DNA from: RGIG3701 sp964438515
GTDB taxonomy: Bacteria; Planctomycetota; Planctomycetia; Pirellulales; Thermoguttaceae
Assembly: GCA_964438515.1 (NCBI GenBank)
Contig: CAYTLK010000007.1
Span: 1-64,000 of the forward strand
Direction: 5' to 3'
DNA: 64,000 bases
Numbering within the stretch: the first letter of the stretch is position 1; every line of letters begins with the position of its first letter. Of this stretch, positions 57,156 to 64,000 are shown piece after piece. A model generated the notes under the pieces. The model was given only the letters and a program-made list of their open reading frames with translations, was not told the origin of the DNA and ran no database searches. Made by a program: the position numbers and the translations under genes.

Positions 57156-57947
57156 ATGGCACAAATGCTATTTAACGCCGAACAATACACGAGTCCTAAA
57201 GCAAAGCCGCTGCCGGTTATTTTGCTGCTGGATACCAGCGGAAGTATGGATCTGGTCACAAATCCAAACGAGGTTCGGCGTACCGGACAAACGGGCTTCG
57301 TGGATGGCAAGCAGGTTGAGTACGTAGAAGGCGGTATCACGCGCATCTCAATTTTGAACGATTCTGTGAAGAAAATGCTGCGCACACTCGCCAAATATGA
57401 ACGGGAAGCGACCGAATTCCTCGTTGCAATTATCACGTTTGGTGCAGATACGCGTCTTGTTCTGCCTCCTTCTCCAGCCGGTGATATACGCTTTGCCGAC
57501 CTTCAGGCCCGCGGTAATACGCCATTGGACAAGGCTTTGGATATCGCAAAACAACTTATTGAAGATAGAAACCAGATTCCGGGCCGCTCTTATCGTCCAT
57601 TAATCGTGCTGGTTTCCGATGGCGAACCGGACGCGGGCTGGCAGAGAAGTTTCCATGACTTCATCCAAAATGGACGTAGCGCAAAATGCGACCGGATGGC
57701 CCTTGCTATTAGTAACGAAGCAGATCGCGCGATGCTGACCGAGTTTGTCGAAGGTACCGGACATGAAGTCTTTGAAGCGGACACGGCAGAGGAAATTGCT
57801 AATTTCTTCAAGTTTGTCACGATGTCCACCGTTCAGCGTACGCTTTCGCAAAATCCGGACGCAGTACCAAAAGATAACGATGTGCAGGCGCCTTCGCAGC
57901 CCGCTCCAGCACCGAAAGATGACGAGGAGGATGATAGTTACTGGTAA
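57156..57947 (+). CDS. TerY-type vWA protein (module 2, first)
   Basis: A 263-residue vWA protein with an intact MIDAS: DTSGSM (from Asp26), the threonine in GNTPLDKAL, and VLVSDGEPDAGW. The N-terminus MAQMLFNAEQ and insert TGQTGFVDGKQVEYVEGG are typical of TerY-like members. The C-terminus is a Pro/Gln linker ending in acidic DDEEDDSYW, which could be a docking tail. AAGGAG precedes the ATG at 57156. It opens the second signalling module, in which two vWA genes stand before PP2C and kinase, mirroring the first. Confidence 0.88.
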   Translation: MAQMLFNAEQYTSPKAKPLPVILLLDTSGSMDLVTNPNEVRRTGQTGFVDGKQVEYVEGGITRISILNDSVKKMLRTLAKYEREATEFLVAIITFGADTRLVLPPSPAGDIRFADLQARGNTPLDKALDIAKQLIEDRNQIPGRSYRPLIVLVSDGEPDAGWQRSFHDFIQNGRSAKCDRMALAISNEADRAMLTEFVEGTGHEVFEADTAEEIANFFKFVTMSTVQRTLSQNPDAVPKDNDVQAPSQPAPAPKDDEEDDSYW

Positions 57948-58012
57948 TGGACAAATGATGGTTCAATGACGTTTATACCCCAAACAGTACGAAGAAAAAA
58001 AGGAACCTTGGT

Positions 58013-58531
58013 GTGGATTTGAGTGGTAAGACTGGAATACTTTATCTTGTTTGCGACACGTCTGGTTCGATGGCGGAGGGGGGGAAGTGCATGCTTACTC
58101 GCGGAATTGTCCGTGCGATTGAGCAATACGTTCGTTTGGGCTGCGGAACTGCGGAGATAAAACTCGTACGCTGGGATACGGTTGCCGCCCTGGTGGAATG
58201 GAATCCGAACGATGAGTTTCCGGAAGAATTCCTTCAGTGCGGCGGGTCCGCAAATGCAGCTGCCCTGCGTGAATTACTTCGTACGGAATCAAATGGAAAA
58301 ATCCTTCTCTTGACCGATGGGTGGTGGTCGAACGACGATGCATTCGCTCTAAAGAAATGGAAACGAACGATGCCGTCCGATACGCTGCGCATCCTCAAGA
58401 TCGGTGCTGACGCCAACCCATCGTTGAAGGGGTGCGATGTGTTTTCTGCCGAGGAAATCTTTGCCGCTCTCGATGGCTGGCTTCCTCTCGCAGATGCTCC
58501 AGAAAGCGTCGGGAAGGTGAACGAATGGTGA
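58013..58531 (+). CDS. Short vWA protein (module 2, second)
   Basis: A 172-residue vWA protein. DTSGSM (Asp15-Met20) and LLLTDGWWSNDD are present, but the middle MIDAS position reads GGSANAAALREL, lacking the usual threonine, so metal binding may be altered. It is shorter than the other two vWA proteins and lacks extensions. The start is a GTG at 58013; AAAGGA about 10 nt before supports it. The stop overlaps the PP2C start by 7 nt. A 65-nt gap separates it from the preceding vWA gene. Confidence 0.8.
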   Translation: MDLSGKTGILYLVCDTSGSMAEGGKCMLTRGIVRAIEQYVRLGCGTAEIKLVRWDTVAALVEWNPNDEFPEEFLQCGGSANAAALRELLRTESNGKILLLTDGWWSNDDAFALKKWKRTMPSDTLRILKIGADANPSLKGCDVFSAEEIFAALDGWLPLADAPESVGKVNEW

Positions 58532-59247
58532 CAGTACGCTGGAAATCTTTTGGGGCAAGCGTTCGGGGACCGGGACACGTGCGCGTTTGTGTTGCAAACC
58601 AAGATTCGTTCCGAGTCGCCAGCCACATTTGGGGCGATGTCGCTGTCGTGTCGGATGGGGTCGGATCGTGCCGGAATTCTGAATATGGTTCAATCGCCGC
58701 TTGCACTGCTGTCGTCCGCACGGCAGAAAGCTGGAATGAAATACATAACATCGACGCTCTTGCGGTACAGATTCACACAAGCTGGCTTGACCACATTCAG
58801 CCATTCAAACCGAAATGCTGTGCGGCAACCTGTCTCTTTGCGATTCGTCCGGCAGAAGGCCGAATGATATTGGGGATGCTTGGCGATGGACTGGTCGCAG
58901 TGTTAAAAACGGATGGTTCTTATATGGAATTATGCGAAGACAAAGACGATCGTTTTTCCAATCAAACCGCGGCACTTTCAGAAAAAACTCCGCTTGAGCA
59001 ATGGCGTACGGCCTCAATCGCGCAGGAGGAATGTTGTGCGGTGCTGCTTTGTACGGATGGTGTCGCGGACGATCTGCTTCCGGAAAAGCGAGAGGCCTTT
59101 GTGCGTCATATCTATACACAGGGACAGAAATTCGCAGCCGTTACCGTTGCTCGTGAACTCCGCAGAATGCTCGAGAATTGGCCGGTTCCCAAACATTCGG
59201 ATGATAAGACGCTGGTCTGTTTGTATCAATGTCAGGAGGACGCATGA
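58525..59247 (+). CDS. PP2C-type protein phosphatase (module 2)
   Basis: A 240-residue phosphatase. Motifs: NQDSF, VVSDGVGSCRNSEYGS, LGMLGDGLVAVL, VLLCTDGVADDLL and the terminal DDKTLVCL, all positions of PP2C metal ligands. It is of the short stand-alone type and differs strongly from the first PP2C (DGHGG there, DGVGS here). The start is the ATG at 58525, inside the end of the vWA gene; an upstream frame reads through that gene and is ignored. Its last codons overlap the kinase start as ATGA. Confidence 0.87.
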   Translation: MVTVRWKSFGASVRGPGHVRVCVANQDSFRVASHIWGDVAVVSDGVGSCRNSEYGSIAACTAVVRTAESWNEIHNIDALAVQIHTSWLDHIQPFKPKCCAATCLFAIRPAEGRMILGMLGDGLVAVLKTDGSYMELCEDKDDRFSNQTAALSEKTPLEQWRTASIAQEECCAVLLCTDGVADDLLPEKREAFVRHIYTQGQKFAAVTVARELRRMLENWPVPKHSDDKTLVCLYQCQEDA

Positions 59248-60614
59248 GCGAAGACGTTTCTAAACAGTTGATGGACGAATACGGAAATATCCACCAGCTT
59301 TCCAGTGAGCTTGCCCGCGGCGGACAGGGCGTTGTTTATCGAACGCTCGACGAGGACCTTGCCGTCAAACAACCCTTGGACTCAAATGGCGAACCGGACA
59401 AAAAAACAAATGAATACGAAGTTTTTCGACGTGTTCGGACCTTGCCGCTGCCGAAGGGATTGCCTGTTTCTTTACCTCTGTCCATTCTCCGCGACGAGCC
59501 GGGCTATGTGATGAAGCTGCTGAACGGGATGAACCCATTTTCCATGTTTTCTCTGGATGGCAGCCGTCGTGCCGCAATGAATGAGACGGACATTCCTGCG
59601 TGGCTCTCCGGAATTTCAGACGAAAAGACGGCTCAAAACTTGGCCTATTACGCGAAAACAGGTTCCACACGGCGACGACTTTATGCGCTGTACAAGTGCG
59701 CCGCAATTTTGGCGCGTCTTCACAATGCTGGTATTGTTTATGGAGATATCTCTTCGAATAACGTTTTCATTGGGGAAGGGATTCCGTGTGATTGTTGGCT
59801 GATTGACGCCGATAATCTGCGCCTCGAATTGCCAAAGGGAGGCCGCACGGTTTATACACCGCACATTGGTGCACCGGAAATCGTTCAAGGGAAAGATGCG
59901 TCCCGTCCGCGCACCGACTGCTGGGCGTTTGCCGTGATGGCTTTTCAGATACTTGCTCTTTGCCACCCATTCATCGGCAAAAAAGTATTGGAACCGGACG
60001 ATGAGAGCGGCTGGGACGCAGAGCCGGTCTCAGAGGATCTCCCCGTAGATCCGGACGAGCAGGCTTACGCAGGATATTTGCCGTTTATCGATGACGAACA
60101 GGACGACAGCAACCAATTTCCAAATGGAGGACTGCCGCGTCAGCTCGTCCTAACGTCTCCGCTCCGTCGTCTCTTTCAGGAAACTTTTGGGGCCGGACGT
60201 ACTTCCCCGCATCGGCGTCCCGCAATGGCGTTTTGGGCGTTGGAACTGGCTCGAGCATTCGACAATTCCATCCTTTGTCCCAATTGCCAGATGAGTTATT
60301 TTAACGAACCAGATTTTGAGAAATGCCCTTACTGTCAAACGCCGCAGCCTGAATTCGTCGCTGCAAAAACGAACCGCTGGCAGATGAATTTGGCCGTCAC
60401 AGATAAGAATAAATTCGAAGTTTCTCTGCCGCACCGTCTCTTTCATCCGTTTTCGTTGGCGTCTGGTGACATTTCCGAATATGAGGCGGTCATCGATCTC
60501 GCAGACAAAACGATAAAACCCGTTCGAGGTACAAAACCCTTTCCGCCAGATTTAACTTTTGAGTTCATCCACTCCGAAAATCATGAAACCTCGCGAAAGA
60601 AGGATACAAAATGA
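59244..60614 (+). CDS. TerY-P-type protein kinase with zinc ribbon (module 2)
   Basis: A 456-residue kinase-like protein. ARGGQG glycine loop, Lys42 (LAVKQP), VYGDISSNN in place of HRDxxxxN (Asp168, Asn173), IDADN in place of DFG (Asp188), then HIGAPEIVQGKDASRPRTDCWAF. The catalytic residues are conserved. A zinc ribbon follows (Cys345, 348 and Cys361, 364: CPNC...CPYC), then a ~90-residue beta-rich C-terminal region. The ATG at 59244 has AGGAGGA just before it and overlaps the PP2C stop. Its stop overlaps the helicase ATG, again ATGA. It is a distant paralogue of the triad 1 kinase, not a recent duplicate. Confidence 0.88.
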   Translation: MSEDVSKQLMDEYGNIHQLSSELARGGQGVVYRTLDEDLAVKQPLDSNGEPDKKTNEYEVFRRVRTLPLPKGLPVSLPLSILRDEPGYVMKLLNGMNPFSMFSLDGSRRAAMNETDIPAWLSGISDEKTAQNLAYYAKTGSTRRRLYALYKCAAILARLHNAGIVYGDISSNNVFIGEGIPCDCWLIDADNLRLELPKGGRTVYTPHIGAPEIVQGKDASRPRTDCWAFAVMAFQILALCHPFIGKKVLEPDDESGWDAEPVSEDLPVDPDEQAYAGYLPFIDDEQDDSNQFPNGGLPRQLVLTSPLRRLFQETFGAGRTSPHRRPAMAFWALELARAFDNSILCPNCQMSYFNEPDFEKCPYCQTPQPEFVAAKTNRWQMNLAVTDKNKFEVSLPHRLFHPFSLASGDISEYEAVIDLADKTIKPVRGTKPFPPDLTFEFIHSENHETSRKKDTK

Positions 60615-63600
60615 AGTTTGAAGAAATATCCTCCCCGTTTCTTTCTTTGCGTGTCAAACCCAGAAACACGAGCGAAAAACTGCGAGCAGGTGACGTGCTG
60701 TCCATCAAAACCACAGCAACGCGCGGTGAGTTTGAAATATATACAGATGAGACTGTCACGAAAATCACACCGACCAATCCCGCGAGCGTCAATTCTCTTG
60801 CGGAGGTTCTTTCAACGGGACGAGCCGTACTTGCGCAGCTCACCGACCCCGCCCCGGACGGCAGTGCGGAGCTGCATTTGGCTCTGTTCAATGGCGAACC
60901 GCTGGAAATGGGAGACCTCGAAATCGGCGTCGATGAAAAAGTGCAGACCGCCCTCAAAAAAGACACTCTCGACGAAGCCGCAAGGACTTTGTGGGGGAAA
61001 TGCGTCTGCAAACACGGAGGGAAAACCTGGTTTTGCATCGTCGCCGGCGAAGCGGCCAAAACCTATTTGGAAGGTAAAGAAAGCAGCGGACAGGAAGACC
61101 CGAATGAATCCGATGATACTGCCGTTCAGGAACCCGAAAAAAGTTATCGTCACTTTGCCATTATCGGTGCGGACCTTCGTTTTGCGCTTGCCGAAAAGGA
61201 TAAAAGCAATGGTCAGACCATCTTCCTTGCGTCTAGAATCACCCGCACGCGCAATCGCAGGGAAGACCCGGCCTTACGTCTTGCTCGCGGCAATTTGAAA
61301 TTTGTGGATTGGACGGCGGCGGGTGAACGCGCGGTTCTTGCCAGGTTTCAGCTGGATAAGCTCACACAAAACGACAGCAGTTACCTCAAAAAATGGGATG
61401 AGTTCGGTGAGTTCGAAGGCAAACTGCTTCTGGAGCGTGCCCGCAAAGTGGGTGCAATCCCATTTTCAGTCAAAGAGGAAAACAAAGAGGGTACGATTAC
61501 GGTTCAATGTGAGTCCCTGACAGATGCGCAAAAAGGAATCTTGAATGATGTCACGGAGTTGGAAGTCGTTGGGGATGAAGATCTGCCGAAATTCCTTAAT
61601 GATCCGAGCATGACATATTCAGAGTTTGCCGAAGGAATTGCAGACGATGAATTTTTGGAGAATTTTTTAGGTGAGAAAAAAGCATCTCAGCAGGAAAAAC
61701 AAGGAAACAGCAAGACGCAGACGTTCAAAGTAGACGATTTCAATGCGGCAACGGGTGAGTTACGTTTGAAGACAGATTCAGTTCCCTCCGGCAGATGGCT
61801 TATTGCTTCGATTGGCGGAGAAATTGCGCAAATCAAACGCCGCAGGAAAGCGCGAAAGGACATTCAAACGGGACGAGCCGCCAATCCCGGTTTGGGACTG
61901 CTGATTGAAGAAAACGGACAGATTCCGCCAAGTCAGCCTCCTGCCAAAATGAAACCGCTGACTGCATTTGTGAAGCAAAAAGTATTTCATGGGAATTCGC
62001 CGACGATGGCACAGGAACGCGCTATTGAAGCGGCACTCAATACGCCCGACATTGCTCTCATTCAAGGCCCTCCAGGAACGGGTAAAACCACGGTTATCGC
62101 GGCAATCATTGAACGGCTGAACGAAGAATCGGATAAGCGAGACGGATTGAGCGGCCGCGTACTGCTTTCAGGTTTTCAGCACGATGCCGTTGAGAACATG
62201 ATTGGGCGTCTGACGCTCAACGGACTTCCCGTCCCAAAGTTTGGACAGCGTTCCGGCAATGAACAAAATCAGGATTTGTCGCGTTTTGAACGTCAATTAC
62301 AAGAGTGGTGCGAATCGCGTGCTGCGGAACTGCGAACAAAGAATCCGTATATTACCGAATCGATTGAAGAACAGAGCCTGCAAAACTTGTGTGTTCAATA
62401 TATCAATGCGCCCACATTGTCCCTGGCGATAATACTGCTCGAAACCTCTCTAAAATTGTCCGATCTTACACTCGGTGAGGAACTGCGCAAGCGTTTGCAA
62501 AAAGAACTGAAAAGTCTCAAGATGGAGCAAGACAACGAGCCGACAGAGAATCCAAAACTCAACGTCATTCGCTGCATTCGTGTCACGAAAACGGGTTTTT
62601 CCGACGATGGCGCCGACCGTGCCGGGGATGCGTTCTATGCGCTGAAAGACGAATTGGGGAAAGCCGATACCGATTTGCTCGACCAAGCCCGTCACTGGCT
62701 GCGAAAAGAGGAAATTCCGCCGTTCCTGAAAGACCTGAAAATGCTCAAAGACCGGTTGCTGAAGAATTTTACCCCTGCACCGATATTCCGAATGGAAAAG
62801 ACTCGAGACACGGTGGTGAATCTCATCAACGAAACGCTCGGCAAAGTCCGGCAAAACGGATTGACTGCTCGTGATAAAAAAACCGCAGCACTCGCGGAGT
62901 TGTTGTTGGAAATAGAAAACAACCCAGCCGGAATTTTGGATGCCGTCAAGGATTACTGTTTCGCATTTGCCGCGACGTGTCAGCAGAGCGTCAACAAAGG
63001 GATGCAAAAGATGAAAGGCATCCGTCCCAGAACATCCAATCAAACGTTGCAATACGACTTCGTCATCGTGGACGAAGCGGCACGAGTCAGTCCCCGCGAC
63101 CTCATGATTCCCATGGCTCAGGGCAAACGCATTATTCTCGTCGGCGACCACCGTCAATTACCGCAGCTTATCGACGAAGAGGTTGCGAAACGGATGGAAG
63201 AAGGATCGGAAACAATCGGCGAAAATGAATGGCTTAAGAAAAGCATGTTCGAGTATTTGTTTACGGAACGACTTGCAAAATTAGAGGAAGCGGACGGCAT
63301 CCAGCGCCGCGTAACGCTTGACACGCAGTATCGTACCCATCCGCTTCTGGGCGACTTCATCAGCCGTAATTTTTATGAACACTTCAACACAGAGGAAAAA
63401 TTTACGTCCGGCCTCCCTGAAAGTCATTTCTCCTACGACCTCCCGGGTACAGACGGAAAATGTGCCATGTGGCTGAATGTCCCGCAGAAAAGCGGCGGAA
63501 TGAAGAAGTCCGGTACCAGTCAAACGCGTCCGGCGGAGGCGGATGCCATTTGCGAAAAACTGAAAGAGTGGATTCGATTTGACGACAAGAGGACCAGCGA

Positions 63601-63964
63601 CCCCAAAAAGCGCCTCACCTTTGGAGTGATTACGTTCTACAAAGCGCAGGCGGAATTCATCGCGAAAACACTCGGCAACAAATTTCTGGAATCGGTCGGC
63701 GAAGAGCGTTTGCGGATCGGGACGGTGGACGCATTTCAGGGGATGGAGTTCGACATTGTATTTTTGTCGCTCGTCAGAACCGGGGCGAAGAATTTCGGTT
63801 TTTTACAGCTTTACAATCGTCTCAACGTCAGTATGAGCCGACAAAAGAAACTGCTGGTTGCGGTCGGTGATGCGGCATTTTACGATACTGCTGCAGCGAA
63901 GGAGATCGTTCCAGGTCTGGCGGACTTCCTGAAACTCTGTCGCGAGAAAGGGGTAATCCGGTGA
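60611..63964 (+). CDS. SF1 helicase, DNA2/UPF1-like, of the TerY-P cluster
   Basis: A 1117-residue protein. The N-terminal ~470 residues have no domain I can name; they begin KFEEISSPFLSLRVKPRNTSEK and contain beta-rich parts. The helicase core follows: FHGNSPTMAQERAIEAAL, IQGPPGTGKTT (~486), VIVDEAARVSP (Walker B), ILVGDHRQLPQL, LDTQYRTHPLLGDFIS, GTVDAFQGMEFDIVFLSLVR and NRLNVSMSRQKKLLVAVGD, i.e. the full SF1B/UPF1-like set. A long helical insert lies between motifs I and II. It could translocate on or unwind DNA or RNA as the nucleic-acid arm of the system. It is coupled to the kinase (ATGA) and to the next gene (GTGA). Confidence 0.92.
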   Translation: MKFEEISSPFLSLRVKPRNTSEKLRAGDVLSIKTTATRGEFEIYTDETVTKITPTNPASVNSLAEVLSTGRAVLAQLTDPAPDGSAELHLALFNGEPLEMGDLEIGVDEKVQTALKKDTLDEAARTLWGKCVCKHGGKTWFCIVAGEAAKTYLEGKESSGQEDPNESDDTAVQEPEKSYRHFAIIGADLRFALAEKDKSNGQTIFLASRITRTRNRREDPALRLARGNLKFVDWTAAGERAVLARFQLDKLTQNDSSYLKKWDEFGEFEGKLLLERARKVGAIPFSVKEENKEGTITVQCESLTDAQKGILNDVTELEVVGDEDLPKFLNDPSMTYSEFAEGIADDEFLENFLGEKKASQQEKQGNSKTQTFKVDDFNAATGELRLKTDSVPSGRWLIASIGGEIAQIKRRRKARKDIQTGRAANPGLGLLIEENGQIPPSQPPAKMKPLTAFVKQKVFHGNSPTMAQERAIEAALNTPDIALIQGPPGTGKTTVIAAIIERLNEESDKRDGLSGRVLLSGFQHDAVENMIGRLTLNGLPVPKFGQRSGNEQNQDLSRFERQLQEWCESRAAELRTKNPYITESIEEQSLQNLCVQYINAPTLSLAIILLETSLKLSDLTLGEELRKRLQKELKSLKMEQDNEPTENPKLNVIRCIRVTKTGFSDDGADRAGDAFYALKDELGKADTDLLDQARHWLRKEEIPPFLKDLKMLKDRLLKNFTPAPIFRMEKTRDTVVNLINETLGKVRQNGLTARDKKTAALAELLLEIENNPAGILDAVKDYCFAFAATCQQSVNKGMQKMKGIRPRTSNQTLQYDFVIVDEAARVSPRDLMIPMAQGKRIILVGDHRQLPQLIDEEVAKRMEEGSETIGENEWLKKSMFEYLFTERLAKLEEADGIQRRVTLDTQYRTHPLLGDFISRNFYEHFNTEEKFTSGLPESHFSYDLPGTDGKCAMWLNVPQKSGGMKKSGTSQTRPAEADAICEKLKEWIRFDDKRTSDPKKRLTFGVITFYKAQAEFIAKTLGNKFLESVGEERLRIGTVDAFQGMEFDIVFLSLVRTGAKNFGFLQLYNRLNVSMSRQKKLLVAVGDAAFYDTAAAKEIVPGLADFLKLCREKGVIR

Positions 63965-64000
63965 ATAAGATTTTCGACTTCAATGAGAAAAACACACCGT
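63961..64000 (+). CDS. Start of the next cluster gene, cut by the window edge
   Basis: A GTG at 63961 overlaps the helicase stop as GTGA and opens a frame to the edge, beginning M-N-K-I-F-D-F-N-E-K-N-T-P. Only 13 codons are visible, so no function can be given. The overlap pattern matches the other couplings in the cluster, which suggests that the system extends beyond the window. Confidence 0.6.
   Translation, partial: MNKIFDFNEKNTP

Noticed and set aside
49233..64000. BREX or DISARM-type phage defence
   Set aside because: A kinase and helicase are present, but no PglZ, BrxX/PglX methyltransferase, DrmA/B/C or other methylase is found.
49233..64000. Classical tellurite-resistance ter operon
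   Set aside because: Only TerY-like vWA proteins are present; TerB, TerC, TerD/E/Z-type genes are not visible.

Overview
The window looks like a Planctomycetota chromosome fragment, probably from a metagenome-assembled or draft genome because a 10-N scaffold gap lies inside a gene at 16641-16650. The phylum call rests on several lineage-typical proteins: a DUF1598-type exported protein, a DUF1559 prepilin-like protein, a PEP-CTERM protein with autotransporter-like beta repeats, paired BatA/vWA membrane proteins, Tat-exported and cytosolic Gfo/Idh/MocA oxidoreductases, a membrane-anchored SHD1-like protein, a Hanks kinase with a proline/alanine-rich tail, a short SecA paralogue, and an EF-G of the spirochaete/planctomycete/mitochondrial-like type. 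No rRNA, tRNA, CRISPR array or insertion sequence was seen.

Layout: 1-8.5 kb holds the 3' end of an FGE-fold protein, a REP-like palindrome, a Tat-exported oxidoreductase, the DUF1598 protein, a DUF21 membrane protein and the large PEP-CTERM protein. 8.7-21.2 kb is mostly nucleotide metabolism (purF, pyrG, carB), interrupted by a large SNF2 ATPase and about 1 kb without genes. 21.5-25.8 kb is a minus-strand pair of vWA/BatA membrane proteins. 26-28.9 kb holds EF-G and a RimI-like acetyltransferase. 29.2-32.6 kb encodes two permeases and one ATPase of a peptide/oligosaccharide-type ABC importer. 32.6-48.5 kb is mixed: a GH5 enzyme, a membrane Ser/Thr kinase, a SecA paralogue, a sugar-type oxidoreductase, a helical-repeat protein, the SHD1-like protein, a flavodoxin-like reductase, miaA, a secreted TIM-barrel protein and a DUF1559 protein.

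The most unusual part is 49.2-64.0 kb. It is one tightly packed plus-strand gene cluster behind a near-consensus promoter (TTGACT-17-TATAAT) and it runs off the right edge. It contains two TerY-P-like signalling modules: kinase with zinc ribbon, TerY-type vWA and PP2C at 50.2-53.1 kb, then vWA, vWA, PP2C and kinase with zinc ribbon at 57.2-60.6 kb. Between them lie a small unknown protein, a coiled-coil protein, a Clp-type AAA+ ATPase and an NrdG-like radical SAM protein. A 1117-residue SF1 (DNA2/UPF1-like) helicase and a further gene follow. Overlapping stops and starts (TAATG, ATGA, GTGA) suggest translational coupling. I infer a phosphorylation-controlled stress or conflict (possibly anti-phage) system that joins protein remodelling, radical chemistry and nucleic-acid processing. 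The double-triad arrangement is the best candidate here for an undescribed system.

A second notable observation is a family of structured intergenic elements, four good copies at 3.75, 21.26, 39.41 and 42.53 kb. Each starts with an AATAT..AA..TTTT-like motif and folds into a long hairpin plus a second GC-rich hairpin. Three of the four begin within about 25 nt of a stop codon.
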